DNA from: an uncultured Bacteroidota bacterium
Lineage (GTDB): Bacteria > Bacteroidota > Bacteroidia > Bacteroidales > P3
NCBI GenBank assembly: GCA_902774845.1
Contig: CACYJU010000001.1
Span: 124,001 to 188,000, forward strand
Reading direction: 5' to 3'
DNA length: 64,000 nt
Below are positions 8,287-18,247 of this stretch, in pieces. A program made the position numbers and the translations under genes. The stretch's first letter is position 1, and each line of letters starts with the position of its first letter. The notes beneath the pieces are model-generated. The model ran no database searches and was not told the DNA's origin. It worked only from the letters and a program-made list of their open reading frames with translations.

Positions 8287-10395
8287 ATGCATCTATCGAT
8301 TGACTATCCGTGGTATTTTTACCTTTTCTGCCTCATTATTGGTGGATTGTTTTCGCTGTTTTTATACTTTGTCCCCATTTTTGGAAAAATATCTCAACTG
8401 CCACGAAAGATCAAGTGGTTACTTTCAGCAATACGGTTCATCACCATCAGTCTTATAGCGTTTCTTTTTTTATCGCCGTTGGTCATACGACATGTGCATG
8501 AGAAAGAGAAACCAGTCATCATTGTAGCTCAAGACAACTCTCAGTCAATTGTTAAAACCATCGATTCGTCTTACTACCGTGGTGAATACATCGATAACTT
8601 GAAGCATCTAATCAAGCAACTTTCTTCCGATTATGAGGTTGTAAGCTACACCTTTGGTCAAGAAGTAACAAGTGGGGATGAGAAAAAGTTGGATCCAGGG
8701 TTCAATGAAAATCAGAGCAATATCTCCGAAATGCTTCAATATGTGGGTGAGGCCTACGAAGGGTGTAATGTGGGAGCAGTGATTCTCGCTACCGATGGTA
8801 TCTACAACAAGGGTCTCAACCCTATTGCCGCCGCTCGTCGTCTAAGTTTTCCCATATACACTATAGCCATGGGTGATACCACCCTTCTTTGCGACGCTCG
8901 CATAGTCCATGTGCGCCATAACGCAGAAGTGGCATTAGGTCATAAATTTCCAGTTGAGGTCACCATCGTGGCAAACCATCTGAAAGGGAAACGACAACCA
9001 TTTACTGTAACGCATAACAAAAAAACGATTTTTTCTCAAGAAATTGATTATACTTCCGATCGTTTTTCTACCACTCTTTCACTTCTGTTCGATGCTGATA
9101 AACAGGGATTGCAGAGCTATACTTTTTCCTTAGGTGTTGCTGACGGGGAGGTGCTGACAAGTAACAACAAATACACGATGCATGTCAATGTCATTGACCA
9201 GCATCAACATATAGTCTTGGTATCTGCTGCGCCACACCCTGATGTCGCGGCCATAAGACGCGCGCTCGAATCGACAGAAGGCGTAAACGTTTCCGTCTAT
9301 ACTGCCGAAGAGTTTCTTCATGAGATGGCTTCTTCTCATTCCGACATCGAGTATGACCTTGCCATTCTTCACCAAATACCAACTAAGGGCACCGAGGGAG
9401 TTTGCCGCACTTTACAGCAAAAGAATATTCCTGCCCTTTATATTCTCGGTTCCACAACTGACCTTAAGGCTTTTAACGCATTGCATACAGGTATAACCAT
9501 TAACACCAATCTTCAAAACAGCGTTGACGCAACAGCTGCAGTCAATAACAGTTTTGCCTCCTTTACACTTGATGACGCAGTTGTCAACGCCATCCAGAAG
9601 CAGCCACCACTGCAGGCTCCATTTGGCAATTACGAAATCACGCCTTCTGTTCAGACTCTTTTCTTCGCCCGTATAGGCAATATTACTAGCGAGCAACCTC
9701 TCGTGGCTGTTTCGTCAGGAGTTAGTCGTACGGCTTTTGTCTTTGGCGAGGGACTTTGGCGGTGGCGCATACAGGATTTGGCTACAAATGGACAGTCTCT
9801 CTTTTTCGACCCGCTTGTTTCTCAATTGGTGCGTTACGTTTCAACTCAAAACACAAAGAAACGGCTACGGGTGTCCGTACCGCATATCATAAGTCACGAG
9901 GAACATGTGGTTATGACCGCAGAATTTCTTGACGATAACCTGCAGCTGACCAACACTCCAGAGGTAGGTCTTACACTTTCTGACTCAGTACAAAAACTTA
10001 ACTATATTTTTAACCGACAACTTTCGACATATAAACTCGATCTCGGCTATCTGCCTGAAGGAAGTTACAGCTATCATGCTACCACTTCGCTTGCTGGGAA
10101 AGGATACTCCGACGATGGTCTTTTTGTTATTACCAAATCTGATGTTGAATTGTCCGATCTTACGGCTAACCACACCACGCTGCAGGTTATAGCTTCTCAA
10201 TCCAAAGCGCAGATGGTATCACCCTATGATCTTGATAGTCTCTACGCCTGGCTTTACAACAATCCAGATTTGAAAACTGTCATTCACTCTCACACCGAAA
10301 ACACTCCTTTGACATCTCTTTGGTGGATACTACTGTTAATTTTCGTCCTCCTAAGCACAGAATGGGTGCTGCGCAAGTATTATAACGAAATATAA
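8287..10395 (+). CDS. Membrane protein with VWA-like and GATase-like domains
   Basis: Large membrane-anchored protein of 702 residues with no specific function I can assign. Two membrane helices (about 10-30 and 40-62) come first. A von Willebrand factor A-like domain follows with a metal-site motif DNSQS and a later ATDG loop. Then come an Ig-like stretch, a region resembling the class I glutamine-amidotransferase-like domain often fused to such proteins (about 300-400), and a C-terminal helix (about 675-693) ending in RKYYNEI. This order is common in a Bacteroidetes family related to the Bat proteins. The gene is followed after four bases by a flippase gene, so the two are co-transcribed; that may be convenience rather than shared function. 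Confidence 0.75.
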   Translation: MHLSIDYPWYFYLFCLIIGGLFSLFLYFVPIFGKISQLPRKIKWLLSAIRFITISLIAFLFLSPLVIRHVHEKEKPVIIVAQDNSQSIVKTIDSSYYRGEYIDNLKHLIKQLSSDYEVVSYTFGQEVTSGDEKKLDPGFNENQSNISEMLQYVGEAYEGCNVGAVILATDGIYNKGLNPIAAARRLSFPIYTIAMGDTTLLCDARIVHVRHNAEVALGHKFPVEVTIVANHLKGKRQPFTVTHNKKTIFSQEIDYTSDRFSTTLSLLFDADKQGLQSYTFSLGVADGEVLTSNNKYTMHVNVIDQHQHIVLVSAAPHPDVAAIRRALESTEGVNVSVYTAEEFLHEMASSHSDIEYDLAILHQIPTKGTEGVCRTLQQKNIPALYILGSTTDLKAFNALHTGITINTNLQNSVDATAAVNNSFASFTLDDAVVNAIQKQPPLQAPFGNYEITPSVQTLFFARIGNITSEQPLVAVSSGVSRTAFVFGEGLWRWRIQDLATNGQSLFFDPLVSQLVRYVSTQNTKKRLRVSVPHIISHEEHVVMTAEFLDDNLQLTNTPEVGLTLSDSVQKLNYIFNRQLSTYKLDLGYLPEGSYSYHATTSLAGKGYSDDGLFVITKSDVELSDLTANHTTLQVIASQSKAQMVSPYDLDSLYAWLYNNPDLKTVIHSHTENTPLTSLWWILLLIFVLLSTEWVLRKYYNEI

Positions 10396-10399
10396 ATTA

Positions 10400-11671
10400 A
10401 TGAACCTCTTGAAATCACGTCTGCTAAAACCACTCGCCACACTGCTTTCGGGTAGTGTGCTAGCTCAAGGCATAACGTTGGTTTCATATTTGATACTCAC
10501 ACGTATTTATACCCCGGACGATTTTGGTGCGTTCAATATCTTCTACAGTTATATTGAGATACTTATCATTTTATCCACTTGTAAGTATGAGTTGGCTCCG
10601 GTCATCTCTGACTCCGACCGTGAGGCTAGCGCAGTATCGCGTTTTGCTCTGAGGCTTAACGCCACTGTTTCAATAGCCATTCTCGTAATTGCGGTTATCC
10701 TAAATCTTTTTCATTGCCTGCCGGGAAAGTTAGACTCCATTGGATGGGTCACCGTTCTCATTCCATTTATGGTCTTTTTCTGCGGCACCACAAGGGTGTA
10801 TGCAGCTCTGTTCAACCGGTTCAAGAAATTCAGCCAGATAGTGTGGTCCGACACATCCATATCAGCCGGCGGTGCCCTATTCAAGATAGGTCTTGGCCTT
10901 ACGCGTTTGTTCCATATCATAGGTCTGCCATTGGGTACAGTTTTGGGCCAAGCTGCAGGTAATATCAACTACTTAGTTAATCTAAAAAAGCTCCAGTTAC
11001 CCAAGGATATTAGTCGTGAGGAGCGTCGTTCAGCTGCCCGTAAATTCTGCAAATTCCCTCTCTTCACGGCTCCAAAGGATTTTGTGGACACTCTCTCTGG
11101 AAACCTTCCTTTCATCTGGTTGGCAGTAGCCATCGCTGTGCCTGATTCTGAAATAGGACTCTTTGGATTGGCCCTCACTTTCACATATAGACCTGTTAAT
11201 GTGTTTAATATTGCCGCCGAACGGGTGCTTTATGTTGACATAGACAGTCGATTACGGGAGAAAAAAATGTTAGGGAGCAGTGTTGCAAAATTTCTTCTGA
11301 CGCTTAATCTGCTTGCTATTCCGATTTTCATTGTGCTCTATCTTTTTGCCGAACCTCTTTTCAGCTTTGTATTCGGAGCTAAATGGGCTGGATCGGCACC
11401 ATATTTCCACGCTCTGTTACCGTGGATGTGGATTCTTTTATCCACAAATTCCTTATTGGCAATACCTTATGCCTTATCTAAACAGCAAGGAGAATTTGTA
11501 TTCTCACTCATATTGTTGGTACTGCGTGTTACGGCCCTCTCTGTTGGAATCGTGAATAACAATTTCCTCCTTGCCATCAGGCTCTATGCCGCTGTTAGTG
11601 CGGTGGTGGCATTTTTGCGTATTGCTTGGTATGCTATTTTGATACACCATCATGACAAAGGGCTGCGGTAA
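10400..11671 (+). CDS. Polysaccharide flippase, Wzx/MOP superfamily
   Basis: Integral membrane protein of 423 residues with about 12 predicted hydrophobic segments, of the kind that flips lipid-linked oligosaccharides across the inner membrane. The N-terminus shows the family pattern: a Ser/Gly-rich helix, then LTRIYTPDDFGAFNIFYS, where the TPxxFG turn is typical of Wzx-like transporters. It lies four bases after the VWA gene and 67 bases before the PNGase F-like gene. No glycosyltransferase is adjacent. This is a separate flippase from the one at 30386 in the polysaccharide locus, so the genome exports at least two glycans through this route. Confidence 0.85.
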   Translation: MNLLKSRLLKPLATLLSGSVLAQGITLVSYLILTRIYTPDDFGAFNIFYSYIEILIILSTCKYELAPVISDSDREASAVSRFALRLNATVSIAILVIAVILNLFHCLPGKLDSIGWVTVLIPFMVFFCGTTRVYAALFNRFKKFSQIVWSDTSISAGGALFKIGLGLTRLFHIIGLPLGTVLGQAAGNINYLVNLKKLQLPKDISREERRSAARKFCKFPLFTAPKDFVDTLSGNLPFIWLAVAIAVPDSEIGLFGLALTFTYRPVNVFNIAAERVLYVDIDSRLREKKMLGSSVAKFLLTLNLLAIPIFIVLYLFAEPLFSFVFGAKWAGSAPYFHALLPWMWILLSTNSLLAIPYALSKQQGEFVFSLILLVLRVTALSVGIVNNNFLLAIRLYAAVSAVVAFLRIAWYAILIHHHDKGLR

Positions 11672-11738
11672 CATTACGGAAGAGCCACTTGTAAAATAAA
11701 TCAGGCTAATAAATAGTCAACACATAAATCTATAGAAT

Positions 11739-13451
11739 TTGAAACACTTATTATTTTTCACGCTTATCTGCTCCGCCGTTGTTGCATGTGCGCAAACAAA
11801 GATACCGCGCAATGCCAACCGTTTTGTGTACCAACAGATTGAATATGGCGAGGACATTGATACCTCTTTTGTTACCGTTATTCGCTATGGGAATTTCTTG
11901 GAGATACACTCCCCCAAGCCCGCAGGCGCTCTCATAAACGGGTATGCTGCTGAGGTGACATACGTTGATTACGATTCCGACAGTGTCACAGTTATAGCTT
12001 CATTTTCAGATAGCTCCTCTTATTATTACCGACGCGGTCTCAGTCGTAACGACATAGAATGGAAAGTGGATGGCTCTCTCCATAGCTGCTCTATCAACAG
12101 CAACTCCCTTGTGTTCGATATGGATGAAAAATCATCTTTGAACGTCAATCCTATGCCACAATATGGTCTTAGTAGAGGAGTATTACGCTCATTCACTCGT
12201 AATGGCCAGACCCTCCTCAAACTAGTCAAGGCTGAATATGATAAAGAATTAAAACATACAGTTAAAAATTTGCCAAATCAGTCACAACGTGTAGTGCCAC
12301 GTGACTTGGATCGCATCAAAAAAGACCGCTTGGTAATAACTACCCGCATCTTTGACCATGAGCAGATTTGCTGGGGCAAAGAAAATGCAAAAATATCAGA
12401 TGCAAGCACAATACCCTACGATTCAGTGTTACACTATGCTGGAGGAACGTTGATATTGAAACGCATAAAACTACCGATTCTCCCATACCATTATCAGCAT
12501 TTCGTCGAGCTGCATCAGCAGAGCAACGGAGATGCCTATGATCGCACGGGTTCAGTATTCATTATTCCATCCGACTGTCACCCCTCATTCTTTGATGGCA
12601 TTAACCAACATCCGGACTCGCTGCCCATATTCATAGGCCGAGATGGACAACGTTATCAAGGCATTGCAATCGGCGAGGGCATAGGGACTTATGAACCGCC
12701 ATTAGAATTGGTGCGCTTCTTCACCCCCTTCGGTGTGGGCAAATTCAACGAGCGCATGAAAGACTTTGGTATTAATTGGCGCCCGGAGGCTTACTACCGC
12801 CAAGAGATTACCGATGTTTATAGGTATACCGACGTCTGCAAAGATGGAGATGTCCTTATTGGAGCTTGGATTGGTAACTATGACGCAGGTGGTCATTTGT
12901 TGACTATGGATGTTAGGTCGTATCCTAATAGCTATACACTCAGCGATAGCGAAGGTCCTAATGTATCCATTATACCTCTTTTCAACACTTGCAATGTGCT
13001 TGAAATGGCTGGGCAAAACTATGGGAAACTCTTCGCAACAGATTCATTAATAGTTTCGTTCACCATCCCTTCCATTGCAGAGAGCGCCCGTCTCCGCTAC
13101 ATAAGTACTGGTCATGGGGGTTGGGACGGGGGCGATGAGTTTGTTCCTAAAACCAATACTATCCTCATAGACGATAAGCCAGTTTACACATATACTCCTT
13201 GGAGACAGGATTGTGGATGCTATCGCGACCTCAATCCTGTAAGTGGCAATTTTTGGAATGGGCTCTCCAGCAGCGATTATTCTCGCTCAGGTTGGTGTCC
13301 GGGTACCGCCACTCAACCTGTTTATTTTGATCTCATGTCTTGGGCCGATGGCAAACCCCATACACTCACCGTCGCCATTCCGCAAGGCCAGTCGGTAGAG
13401 GGTATGTTCAGCCACTGGGCAGTTAGCGGTATTTTGGAGATAGAATACTGA
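11739..13451 (+). CDS. PNGase F-like peptide-N-glycosidase, exported
   Basis: Predicted amidase that removes N-linked glycans from asparagine. The start is a TTG, chosen because it gives a signal peptide (about 1-19, ending VVACAQ; the VVAC could also be a lipobox). Residues about 20-240 form the extra N-terminal domain found in many Bacteroidetes homologues, and the two eight-stranded domains follow. Compared by eye with Elizabethkingia PNGase F, its WDRYANVYV (catalytic Asp60) corresponds to YDRTGSVFI, giving Asp268. Glu206 corresponds to Glu467 in GDEFVPKTN, and the downstream SGWCPG is conserved. Glu118 of ETW corresponds to Gly375 in GAW. Length is 570 residues. It may act on host or dietary glycoproteins at the cell surface. 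Confidence 0.82.
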   Translation: MKHLLFFTLICSAVVACAQTKIPRNANRFVYQQIEYGEDIDTSFVTVIRYGNFLEIHSPKPAGALINGYAAEVTYVDYDSDSVTVIASFSDSSSYYYRRGLSRNDIEWKVDGSLHSCSINSNSLVFDMDEKSSLNVNPMPQYGLSRGVLRSFTRNGQTLLKLVKAEYDKELKHTVKNLPNQSQRVVPRDLDRIKKDRLVITTRIFDHEQICWGKENAKISDASTIPYDSVLHYAGGTLILKRIKLPILPYHYQHFVELHQQSNGDAYDRTGSVFIIPSDCHPSFFDGINQHPDSLPIFIGRDGQRYQGIAIGEGIGTYEPPLELVRFFTPFGVGKFNERMKDFGINWRPEAYYRQEITDVYRYTDVCKDGDVLIGAWIGNYDAGGHLLTMDVRSYPNSYTLSDSEGPNVSIIPLFNTCNVLEMAGQNYGKLFATDSLIVSFTIPSIAESARLRYISTGHGGWDGGDEFVPKTNTILIDDKPVYTYTPWRQDCGCYRDLNPVSGNFWNGLSSSDYSRSGWCPGTATQPVYFDLMSWADGKPHTLTVAIPQGQSVEGMFSHWAVSGILEIEY

Positions 13452-13502
13452 TACTATGAATGTCCAATAAAAAAAGAACACAAATATAGTATCGATTAAA
13501 GC

Positions 13503-13510
13503 TAGTTTTG
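13503..13510 (+). promoter_or_regulatory. Putative -7 box upstream of the dus gene
   Basis: TAGTTTTG fits TAnnTTTG and lies 17 bases before the GTG start at 13528, giving a very short leader. No convincing -33 TTTG is visible at the right spacing. Confidence 0.45.
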
Positions 13511-13527
13511 CAAAAAAACCATGTATT

Positions 13528-14523
13528 GTGGAATTTACTTCAAATAGCTGCATATTAGGACTTTCGCCCATGGACGATGTGACGGATTACCCGTTTCGTG
13601 CACTATGTAAGGAGTTCGGGGCGGATGTGCTATATACTGAGTTTATCTCGGCGGAAGGTATAAACCACGATGCTTTCAAGGGTAAGCGCAAGATGATGTT
13701 CTCCAACGAGATGCGTCCTATAGGTGTGCAGATATTCGGAGCCGATGAGGAGGAGTTGCTGAAGTGTCTCGATGTGGTGGAACAGGTGGATCCCGACTTT
13801 ATCGATCTCAACTGGGGTTGTCCTGTACGTAAGGTGGCGACCAAAGGTGCAGGTAGCGGTATGTTAAAAGATATACCTAAGCTACTGCATATCACAGAGT
13901 CTGTGGTCAGGCACTCTAGTCGTCCCGTGACGGTAAAAACCCGCATAGGATATGATTTTGACGATATCTGTATTCATTCTCTTGCCCGTCAGCTACAGGA
14001 TGTGGGGGTGGTGATGCTCGCCATCCATGGTCGTACTAAGTCGCAGATGTACTCAGGTATGGCCGACTGGAACGTGATAGGTGAGGTGAAGAACGATCCT
14101 CAGATACATATCCCCATTTATGGCAACGGTGACGTGAAAGAGCCTTCACAAGTAGTGGAGCTAAAAGACCGTTATGGAGTTGATGGAATATTGATAGGTC
14201 GTGCCGCCATAGGAAACCCCTGGATTTTCGAACAGTCGAAACGTCGTCTTGATGGATTGGACGAACGAAAGATAACTGTAGCCGAAAGGGTTGAGGTGTG
14301 CAAAAGACAAATCGACATGTCGGTTGACTTTTATGGTGAGCGGACGGGATTGATAGTGATGAAACGTCATTATGCGGCTTATTTTAAGGGACTACCCAAT
14401 TTCAAACGTTTTCGCACGTTATTATTCAATGAGTCCACACTTGAAAACCTTTTTGGACTTTTGGACCGAATAAAAGATTGCTATTCAGAAACTGTGTACG
14501 ATGGAAGAGAAGCATGTAGTTGA
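13528..14523 (+). CDS. tRNA-dihydrouridine synthase, Dus family
   Basis: FMN enzyme that reduces uridines to dihydrouridine in tRNA. The protein has 331 residues in the usual TIM barrel plus helical domain. Visible motifs are [13 protein letters not shown] near the start, the CPV of [17 protein letters not shown] that carries the catalytic Cys, KTRIGYD, the [13 protein letters not shown] motif, and [12 protein letters not shown] with GRAAIGNPW. The GTG at 13528 is preferred: it leaves the short N-terminal strand found in the family, and an ATG seven bases upstream runs into a stop in another frame. It overlaps smpB by 23 bases. The closest family is DusB-like, but the exact target uridine cannot be read from sequence. 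Confidence 0.93.
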   Translation: MEFTSNSCILGLSPMDDVTDYPFRALCKEFGADVLYTEFISAEGINHDAFKGKRKMMFSNEMRPIGVQIFGADEEELLKCLDVVEQVDPDFIDLNWGCPVRKVATKGAGSGMLKDIPKLLHITESVVRHSSRPVTVKTRIGYDFDDICIHSLARQLQDVGVVMLAIHGRTKSQMYSGMADWNVIGEVKNDPQIHIPIYGNGDVKEPSQVVELKDRYGVDGILIGRAAIGNPWIFEQSKRRLDGLDERKITVAERVEVCKRQIDMSVDFYGERTGLIVMKRHYAAYFKGLPNFKRFRTLLFNESTLENLFGLLDRIKDCYSETVYDGREACS

Positions 14524-14959
14524 TATCAAGAATAAAAAAGCGTCGTTTGAGTATTTCCTCATTGACGAATACGTGGCGGGTCTGGTGCTTACAGGCACGG
14601 AGATAAAGTCTATCCGTGACGGCAAGGCGAACCTGACTGACGCTTATTGTGTGTTTATAGGCAATGAGTTGTTTGTAAGACAGATGCATGTGTCGGAATA
14701 CCGCTTTGGCTCGTATATGAACCATCCTGCTAAACGTGACCGCAAGCTGTTGCTTACCCGACGCGAACTGCGTAAACTACAGGCTCGTACGAAAGAGAAG
14801 GGTTACACCATAGTGCCGGTGTTGCTCTACGTGGACGACCGTGGGTATGCCAAACTGAAGATAGCTCTCGCGCGTGGAAAGAAATTTTTTGACAAAAGGG
14901 AAACCATCAAGGAGAAGGACACCAAGCGCGACATGCAGAGGGAGATGGGACGAAGATAA
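14501..14959 (+). CDS. smpB: SsrA-binding protein SmpB
   Basis: tmRNA partner in ribosome rescue by trans-translation. The 152 residues match the family: [29 protein letters not shown] near the start, the LTDAYCVF strand, and a basic C-terminal tail ([17 protein letters not shown]) that inserts into the mRNA channel. Translation starts inside the end of the upstream dus gene (23-base overlap), implying coupled translation. The tmRNA gene itself is not in this window. Confidence 0.96.
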   Translation: MEEKHVVDIKNKKASFEYFLIDEYVAGLVLTGTEIKSIRDGKANLTDAYCVFIGNELFVRQMHVSEYRFGSYMNHPAKRDRKLLLTRRELRKLQARTKEKGYTIVPVLLYVDDRGYAKLKIALARGKKFFDKRETIKEKDTKRDMQREMGRR

Positions 14960-15016
14960 TATGTGAGCGATAAAATGCGTGAACGTTTGAATGTTTGAGA
15001 AAACTGACCACTAACA

Positions 15017-16849
15017 ATGACCATCGAGCTGCTTTCTCCGGCAAAAAACCTCTCACAGGGTATTGCAGCCATAAACCACGGCGCTGATGCTGTGTATATT
15101 GGAGCTCCGGCTTTCGGCGCTCGACAGGCGGCCTCGAATTCGGTATCGGATATAGAGCAACTGGTGAAACATGCCCACACCTTTGGTGCTCGTGTATACG
15201 TAACACTCAATACTATACTTTTTGACAATGAGATAGATCCGGCGGTGAAATTGATACACGACCTTTATAATGCCGGCATCGATGCTCTGATAATTCAGGA
15301 TATGGGATTGCTGGAATGTGATCTGCCGCCCATCGCTTTGCATGCTAGCACTCAGACTCATAATTACACCCCTGAGAAGGTGGGTTTCTTGGAACAGGTT
15401 GGATTCAAGCGTGTTATTCTTGCTCGTGAAACGTCGCTCGAAGCCATGCGGCAAATACGTCAACGGACTTCAGTCGAACTGGAAGCGTTCATTCATGGTG
15501 CACTCTGTGTGTCGTTCAGCGGCCAGTGCTACATGAGCCAGTACCTTTCGGATCGCAGCGGTAACCGTGGCTGCTGCACACAGCCGTGCCGCTCTAAATA
15601 CGACTTGGTGAATGCAGAAGGTAAACTTCTGCGACGTGATGAACATCTGTTGTCGCTACGTGACTTCAATGCTTCGCAACATATTGCAGACATGATAGAT
15701 GCGGGCATCTGCTCGTTCAAGATTGAAGGGCGACTGAAAGACGAGGCATACGTGTGCAACCTTACTGCCTACTATCGCAGAATACTGGACAATATCCTTG
15801 AGAAAACTCCCGACCACCACGCGCTTTCATCTGGCAAGACAACCTTCTTCTTTACGCCTGACCCTGAGCGTACGTTTTCGCGTCGGTATACTGACTATTT
15901 TCTCAAACAGCGGCACAAGATGGCTTCGTTCTACACCCAGAAATCGCTGGGCAAGATGGTTGCCAGGGTTATGAGGGTTGAGCGGAACACCATAGTGGCT
16001 GATATAAAAGAGCCGCTAACGGCAGGCGACGGTCTCTGCGTCTTTAATTCTGAAACAGGGGAGATGTCTGGCTTTTTGGTTAACCGTGTTGAAGGCAACA
16101 CTATTTTCCCTAATACGATGCCTGCTGTGAAGCCTGGTATGGATCTTTGGCGTAACCATGACGTGCAGTTTGAGAAGCTCTTCAAGGGCGGCCGTTCGGC
16201 AGAGCGTAAGGTGGATGTCGAGCTCTCTCTTTCGGATACCGCCGATGGCTACATGCTTCGGGCTGTTGACGTTGACGGCTGCGAGGCATCGGTCGAAGTT
16301 CAATGTGATAAAATGCCGGCAAATAATCCAGAGAAAGTAATAGAAACCATACAAACACAACTTTCCAAACTGGGCGGTACTCCGTTCAACGCCACGAGAG
16401 TTGTTCCCGACAAATCTTTTAAGACGTTCATACCGACCTCAATGCTGAACCAGATGCGACGCGAGGTGGTGGGGAATCTTATCCAGGAGCGGTTGCATCT
16501 TTTCATCCCTGAACAAGTCCAGCGGCCGCTGCCTAATGATGTCATTTATGATTGTGGTCCTACGGATTTTAGGCTTAACATAGTCAACCGTATGGCTGAG
16601 CAGTTCTATGGCCACCATAGGGTGGTGGGTGTTGAATATGGGCTTGAAGCAACTCACGATTATGACAACAAGCCGCTTATGACCACCAAGTACTGCCTGC
16701 GTTACGAGTTGGGTCAGTGCCTGAAAAAGAAATGCAATCAACAAGTTGCGCCTGATTACAAGTCAGACTTTTTCTTGCTAAATAACGGACGCAGACTACA
16801 GTTAAAGTTTAACTGCGACCTCTGCGAAATGGAAATTTATAAGGCCTAG
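15017..16849 (+). CDS. U32-family peptidase / RNA hydroxylation-type protein
   Basis: Protein of 610 residues of the family called peptidase U32. Several members (RlhA, TrhP) are now known to hydroxylate rRNA or tRNA rather than cut peptides, so the protease label is historical. It opens with ELLSPAKNLSQGIAAINHGADAVYIGAPAFGAR, typical of the barrel. The cysteine cluster is present: CVSFSGQCYMS, NRGCCTQPCR and, at the far end, CLKKKCNQQ with CDLCEM, consistent with an Fe-S site. The length suits the two-domain form. Its stop TAG overlaps the opposing stop of the MntP-like gene (16846-16849). Confidence 0.88.
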   Translation: MTIELLSPAKNLSQGIAAINHGADAVYIGAPAFGARQAASNSVSDIEQLVKHAHTFGARVYVTLNTILFDNEIDPAVKLIHDLYNAGIDALIIQDMGLLECDLPPIALHASTQTHNYTPEKVGFLEQVGFKRVILARETSLEAMRQIRQRTSVELEAFIHGALCVSFSGQCYMSQYLSDRSGNRGCCTQPCRSKYDLVNAEGKLLRRDEHLLSLRDFNASQHIADMIDAGICSFKIEGRLKDEAYVCNLTAYYRRILDNILEKTPDHHALSSGKTTFFFTPDPERTFSRRYTDYFLKQRHKMASFYTQKSLGKMVARVMRVERNTIVADIKEPLTAGDGLCVFNSETGEMSGFLVNRVEGNTIFPNTMPAVKPGMDLWRNHDVQFEKLFKGGRSAERKVDVELSLSDTADGYMLRAVDVDGCEASVEVQCDKMPANNPEKVIETIQTQLSKLGGTPFNATRVVPDKSFKTFIPTSMLNQMRREVVGNLIQERLHLFIPEQVQRPLPNDVIYDCGPTDFRLNIVNRMAEQFYGHHRVVGVEYGLEATHDYDNKPLMTTKYCLRYELGQCLKKKCNQQVAPDYKSDFFLLNNGRRLQLKFNCDLCEMEIYKA

Positions 16850-17400
16850 AACGCTACATGCCACGCTATGGCGGCAATGTAGAGTAAGATGACTACTGTT
16901 TGATGTCGTTTTTCTCGGAGTCCTTTCTTCTGACGTCCAAGCATTATGCCGATCTCGCTGAAGAAAAGGCTACTTACAGCTATGGCAACACATAAGGTTA
17001 TAAGCGTTGCTTTCATGTTGTTTGCGGTCATACCGAGTCCTATGCCTGTGATCAAGGTGTTTATACTCAGTGCAATAGAGAGTGCGAATACGGTTGCTGT
17101 CCTTGATAGGTCATAATTCTGTCGTTCTTTTTTGGAGAGTGTGGTGATAAATAGTTTTACAGCCACGACCACCAGAAGCGCGAGAGCGACGGTGTCGTTG
17201 AGTTCAGTGGGTTCAATCCGCAAGGCTTTTCCCAGATAGATGCCTCCCAGCATGAGGGCGGCTTGGAAAACGCAGATCGTCACACTTATGCCTAATCCTC
17301 GCAGGGATTTTATGTCGGTTGCAGTTGCGCTACGTCGCAATTCAATCATCAGCGGTATGCTTAGGGCTAGGGAGAAAAGGATATATTCTATTGTTTGCAA
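16846..17400 (-). CDS. MntP-like membrane protein (divergent)
   Basis: Six-helix membrane protein of 184 residues with the duplicated layout of the manganese exporter MntP: two repeats of three helices separated by a charged cytoplasmic loop (KKERQNYDLSR). In classical MntP each repeat opens with a helix carrying an acidic residue (ALAxDAFAV and ATSIDALAVG). Here the corresponding stretches read LALSIPLMIEL and ALSIALSINTLITGIG, so the Asp of the second repeat is Asn and that of the first is missing from its usual place. Transport of Mn(II) is therefore uncertain. It is the last gene of the long minus-strand operon, 13 bases after rsmA, and converges on the U32 gene. Confidence 0.65.
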   Translation of the reverse strand: MQTIEYILFSLALSIPLMIELRRSATATDIKSLRGLGISVTICVFQAALMLGGIYLGKALRIEPTELNDTVALALLVVVAVKLFITTLSKKERQNYDLSRTATVFALSIALSINTLITGIGLGMTANNMKATLITLCVAIAVSSLFFSEIGIMLGRQKKGLREKRHQTVVILLYIAAIAWHVAF

Positions 17401-17413
17401 GGTGATTGCGATA

Positions 17414-18247
17414 TTATGGTTGTAGGAAATTGGTTATTTTTTCAAAATCTTTGTGTGAAAGCTGCTCGGCTCGTTTGTCGAGAAGGCCGCTCGGCACTTG
17501 GTCATAATTTAATGCCATTGCTTTAAGTGCGTTGCGGAGGGTTTTGCGTCGTTGGTTGAAGCCAGCTTTCACCACTTTCTTGAAGAGCTCTTCATCGCAG
17601 TCGATGGTTGCTCGGCTGTTGCGTCGCAAACGTATGACTGCCGACTTTACCTTTGGTGGCGGGTTGAAGACGGTTTCCGGTACGGTGAAAAGATACTCCA
17701 TGTCATAATATGCTGAGAGAAGCACGCTCAGAATGCCGTAAGCTTTGTTGCCTGGAGGCGACACTATGCGTTCGGCTACCTCTTTCTGGAACATGCCTAC
17801 CACTTCGGGCACTATGTCGCGGTTATCATAAACTTTGAAGAGTATCTGCGATGAGATATTATATGGGAAGTTGCCGATAAGCGTGAACGGACCACCGAAA
17901 AGGCTCCCAAGGTCCAGTTTCAGGAAGTCTCCTTCGACAAGTTGCAGGGTGGGGTAGTGGTTGTGCAGGTAAGCAACCGACTCGGTGTCTATTTCTACAC
18001 TCTTTAGATTCAGGCGATTGTCATCGACCATATACTTGGTGAGGACACCCATACCAGGTCCGATTTCCAAGACGTTGGTAATTGCCTGCTGGCTACTATC
18101 GGTTGAAAGGCTCTCCACAATACGGCGGGCGATGGTCTCGTCGGTGAGGAAGTGCTGGCCAAGGAACTTCTTGGCCGTCACATCGTCTGTCGCTCGCTTC
18201 TTGTTACCTACTGCAGGTTGCCTATTATATTTGTTCGAGTGTTTCAT
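17414..18247 (-). CDS. rsmA: 16S rRNA dimethyladenosine transferase RsmA (KsgA)
   Basis: SAM-dependent enzyme that dimethylates two adjacent adenosines at the 3' end of 16S rRNA. With the ATG at 18247 it has 277 residues. An in-frame ATG at 18325 would add 26 residues lying wholly inside wlbB and is not favoured. Motifs are KKFLGQHFLTDE, the SAM loop LEIGPGMGVLTKYM, VEGDFLKLDL, and the catalytic NFPYNIS (NxPY). The C-terminal domain includes FNPPPKVKSAV and NQRRKTLRNALK. It overlaps wlbB by 23 bases, so a ribosome-maturation gene is translationally tied to a sugar-modification gene. Confidence 0.95.
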   Translation of the reverse strand: MKHSNKYNRQPAVGNKKRATDDVTAKKFLGQHFLTDETIARRIVESLSTDSSQQAITNVLEIGPGMGVLTKYMVDDNRLNLKSVEIDTESVAYLHNHYPTLQLVEGDFLKLDLGSLFGGPFTLIGNFPYNISSQILFKVYDNRDIVPEVVGMFQKEVAERIVSPPGNKAYGILSVLLSAYYDMEYLFTVPETVFNPPPKVKSAVIRLRRNSRATIDCDEELFKKVVKAGFNQRRKTLRNALKAMALNYDQVPSGLLDKRAEQLSHKDFEKITNFLQP

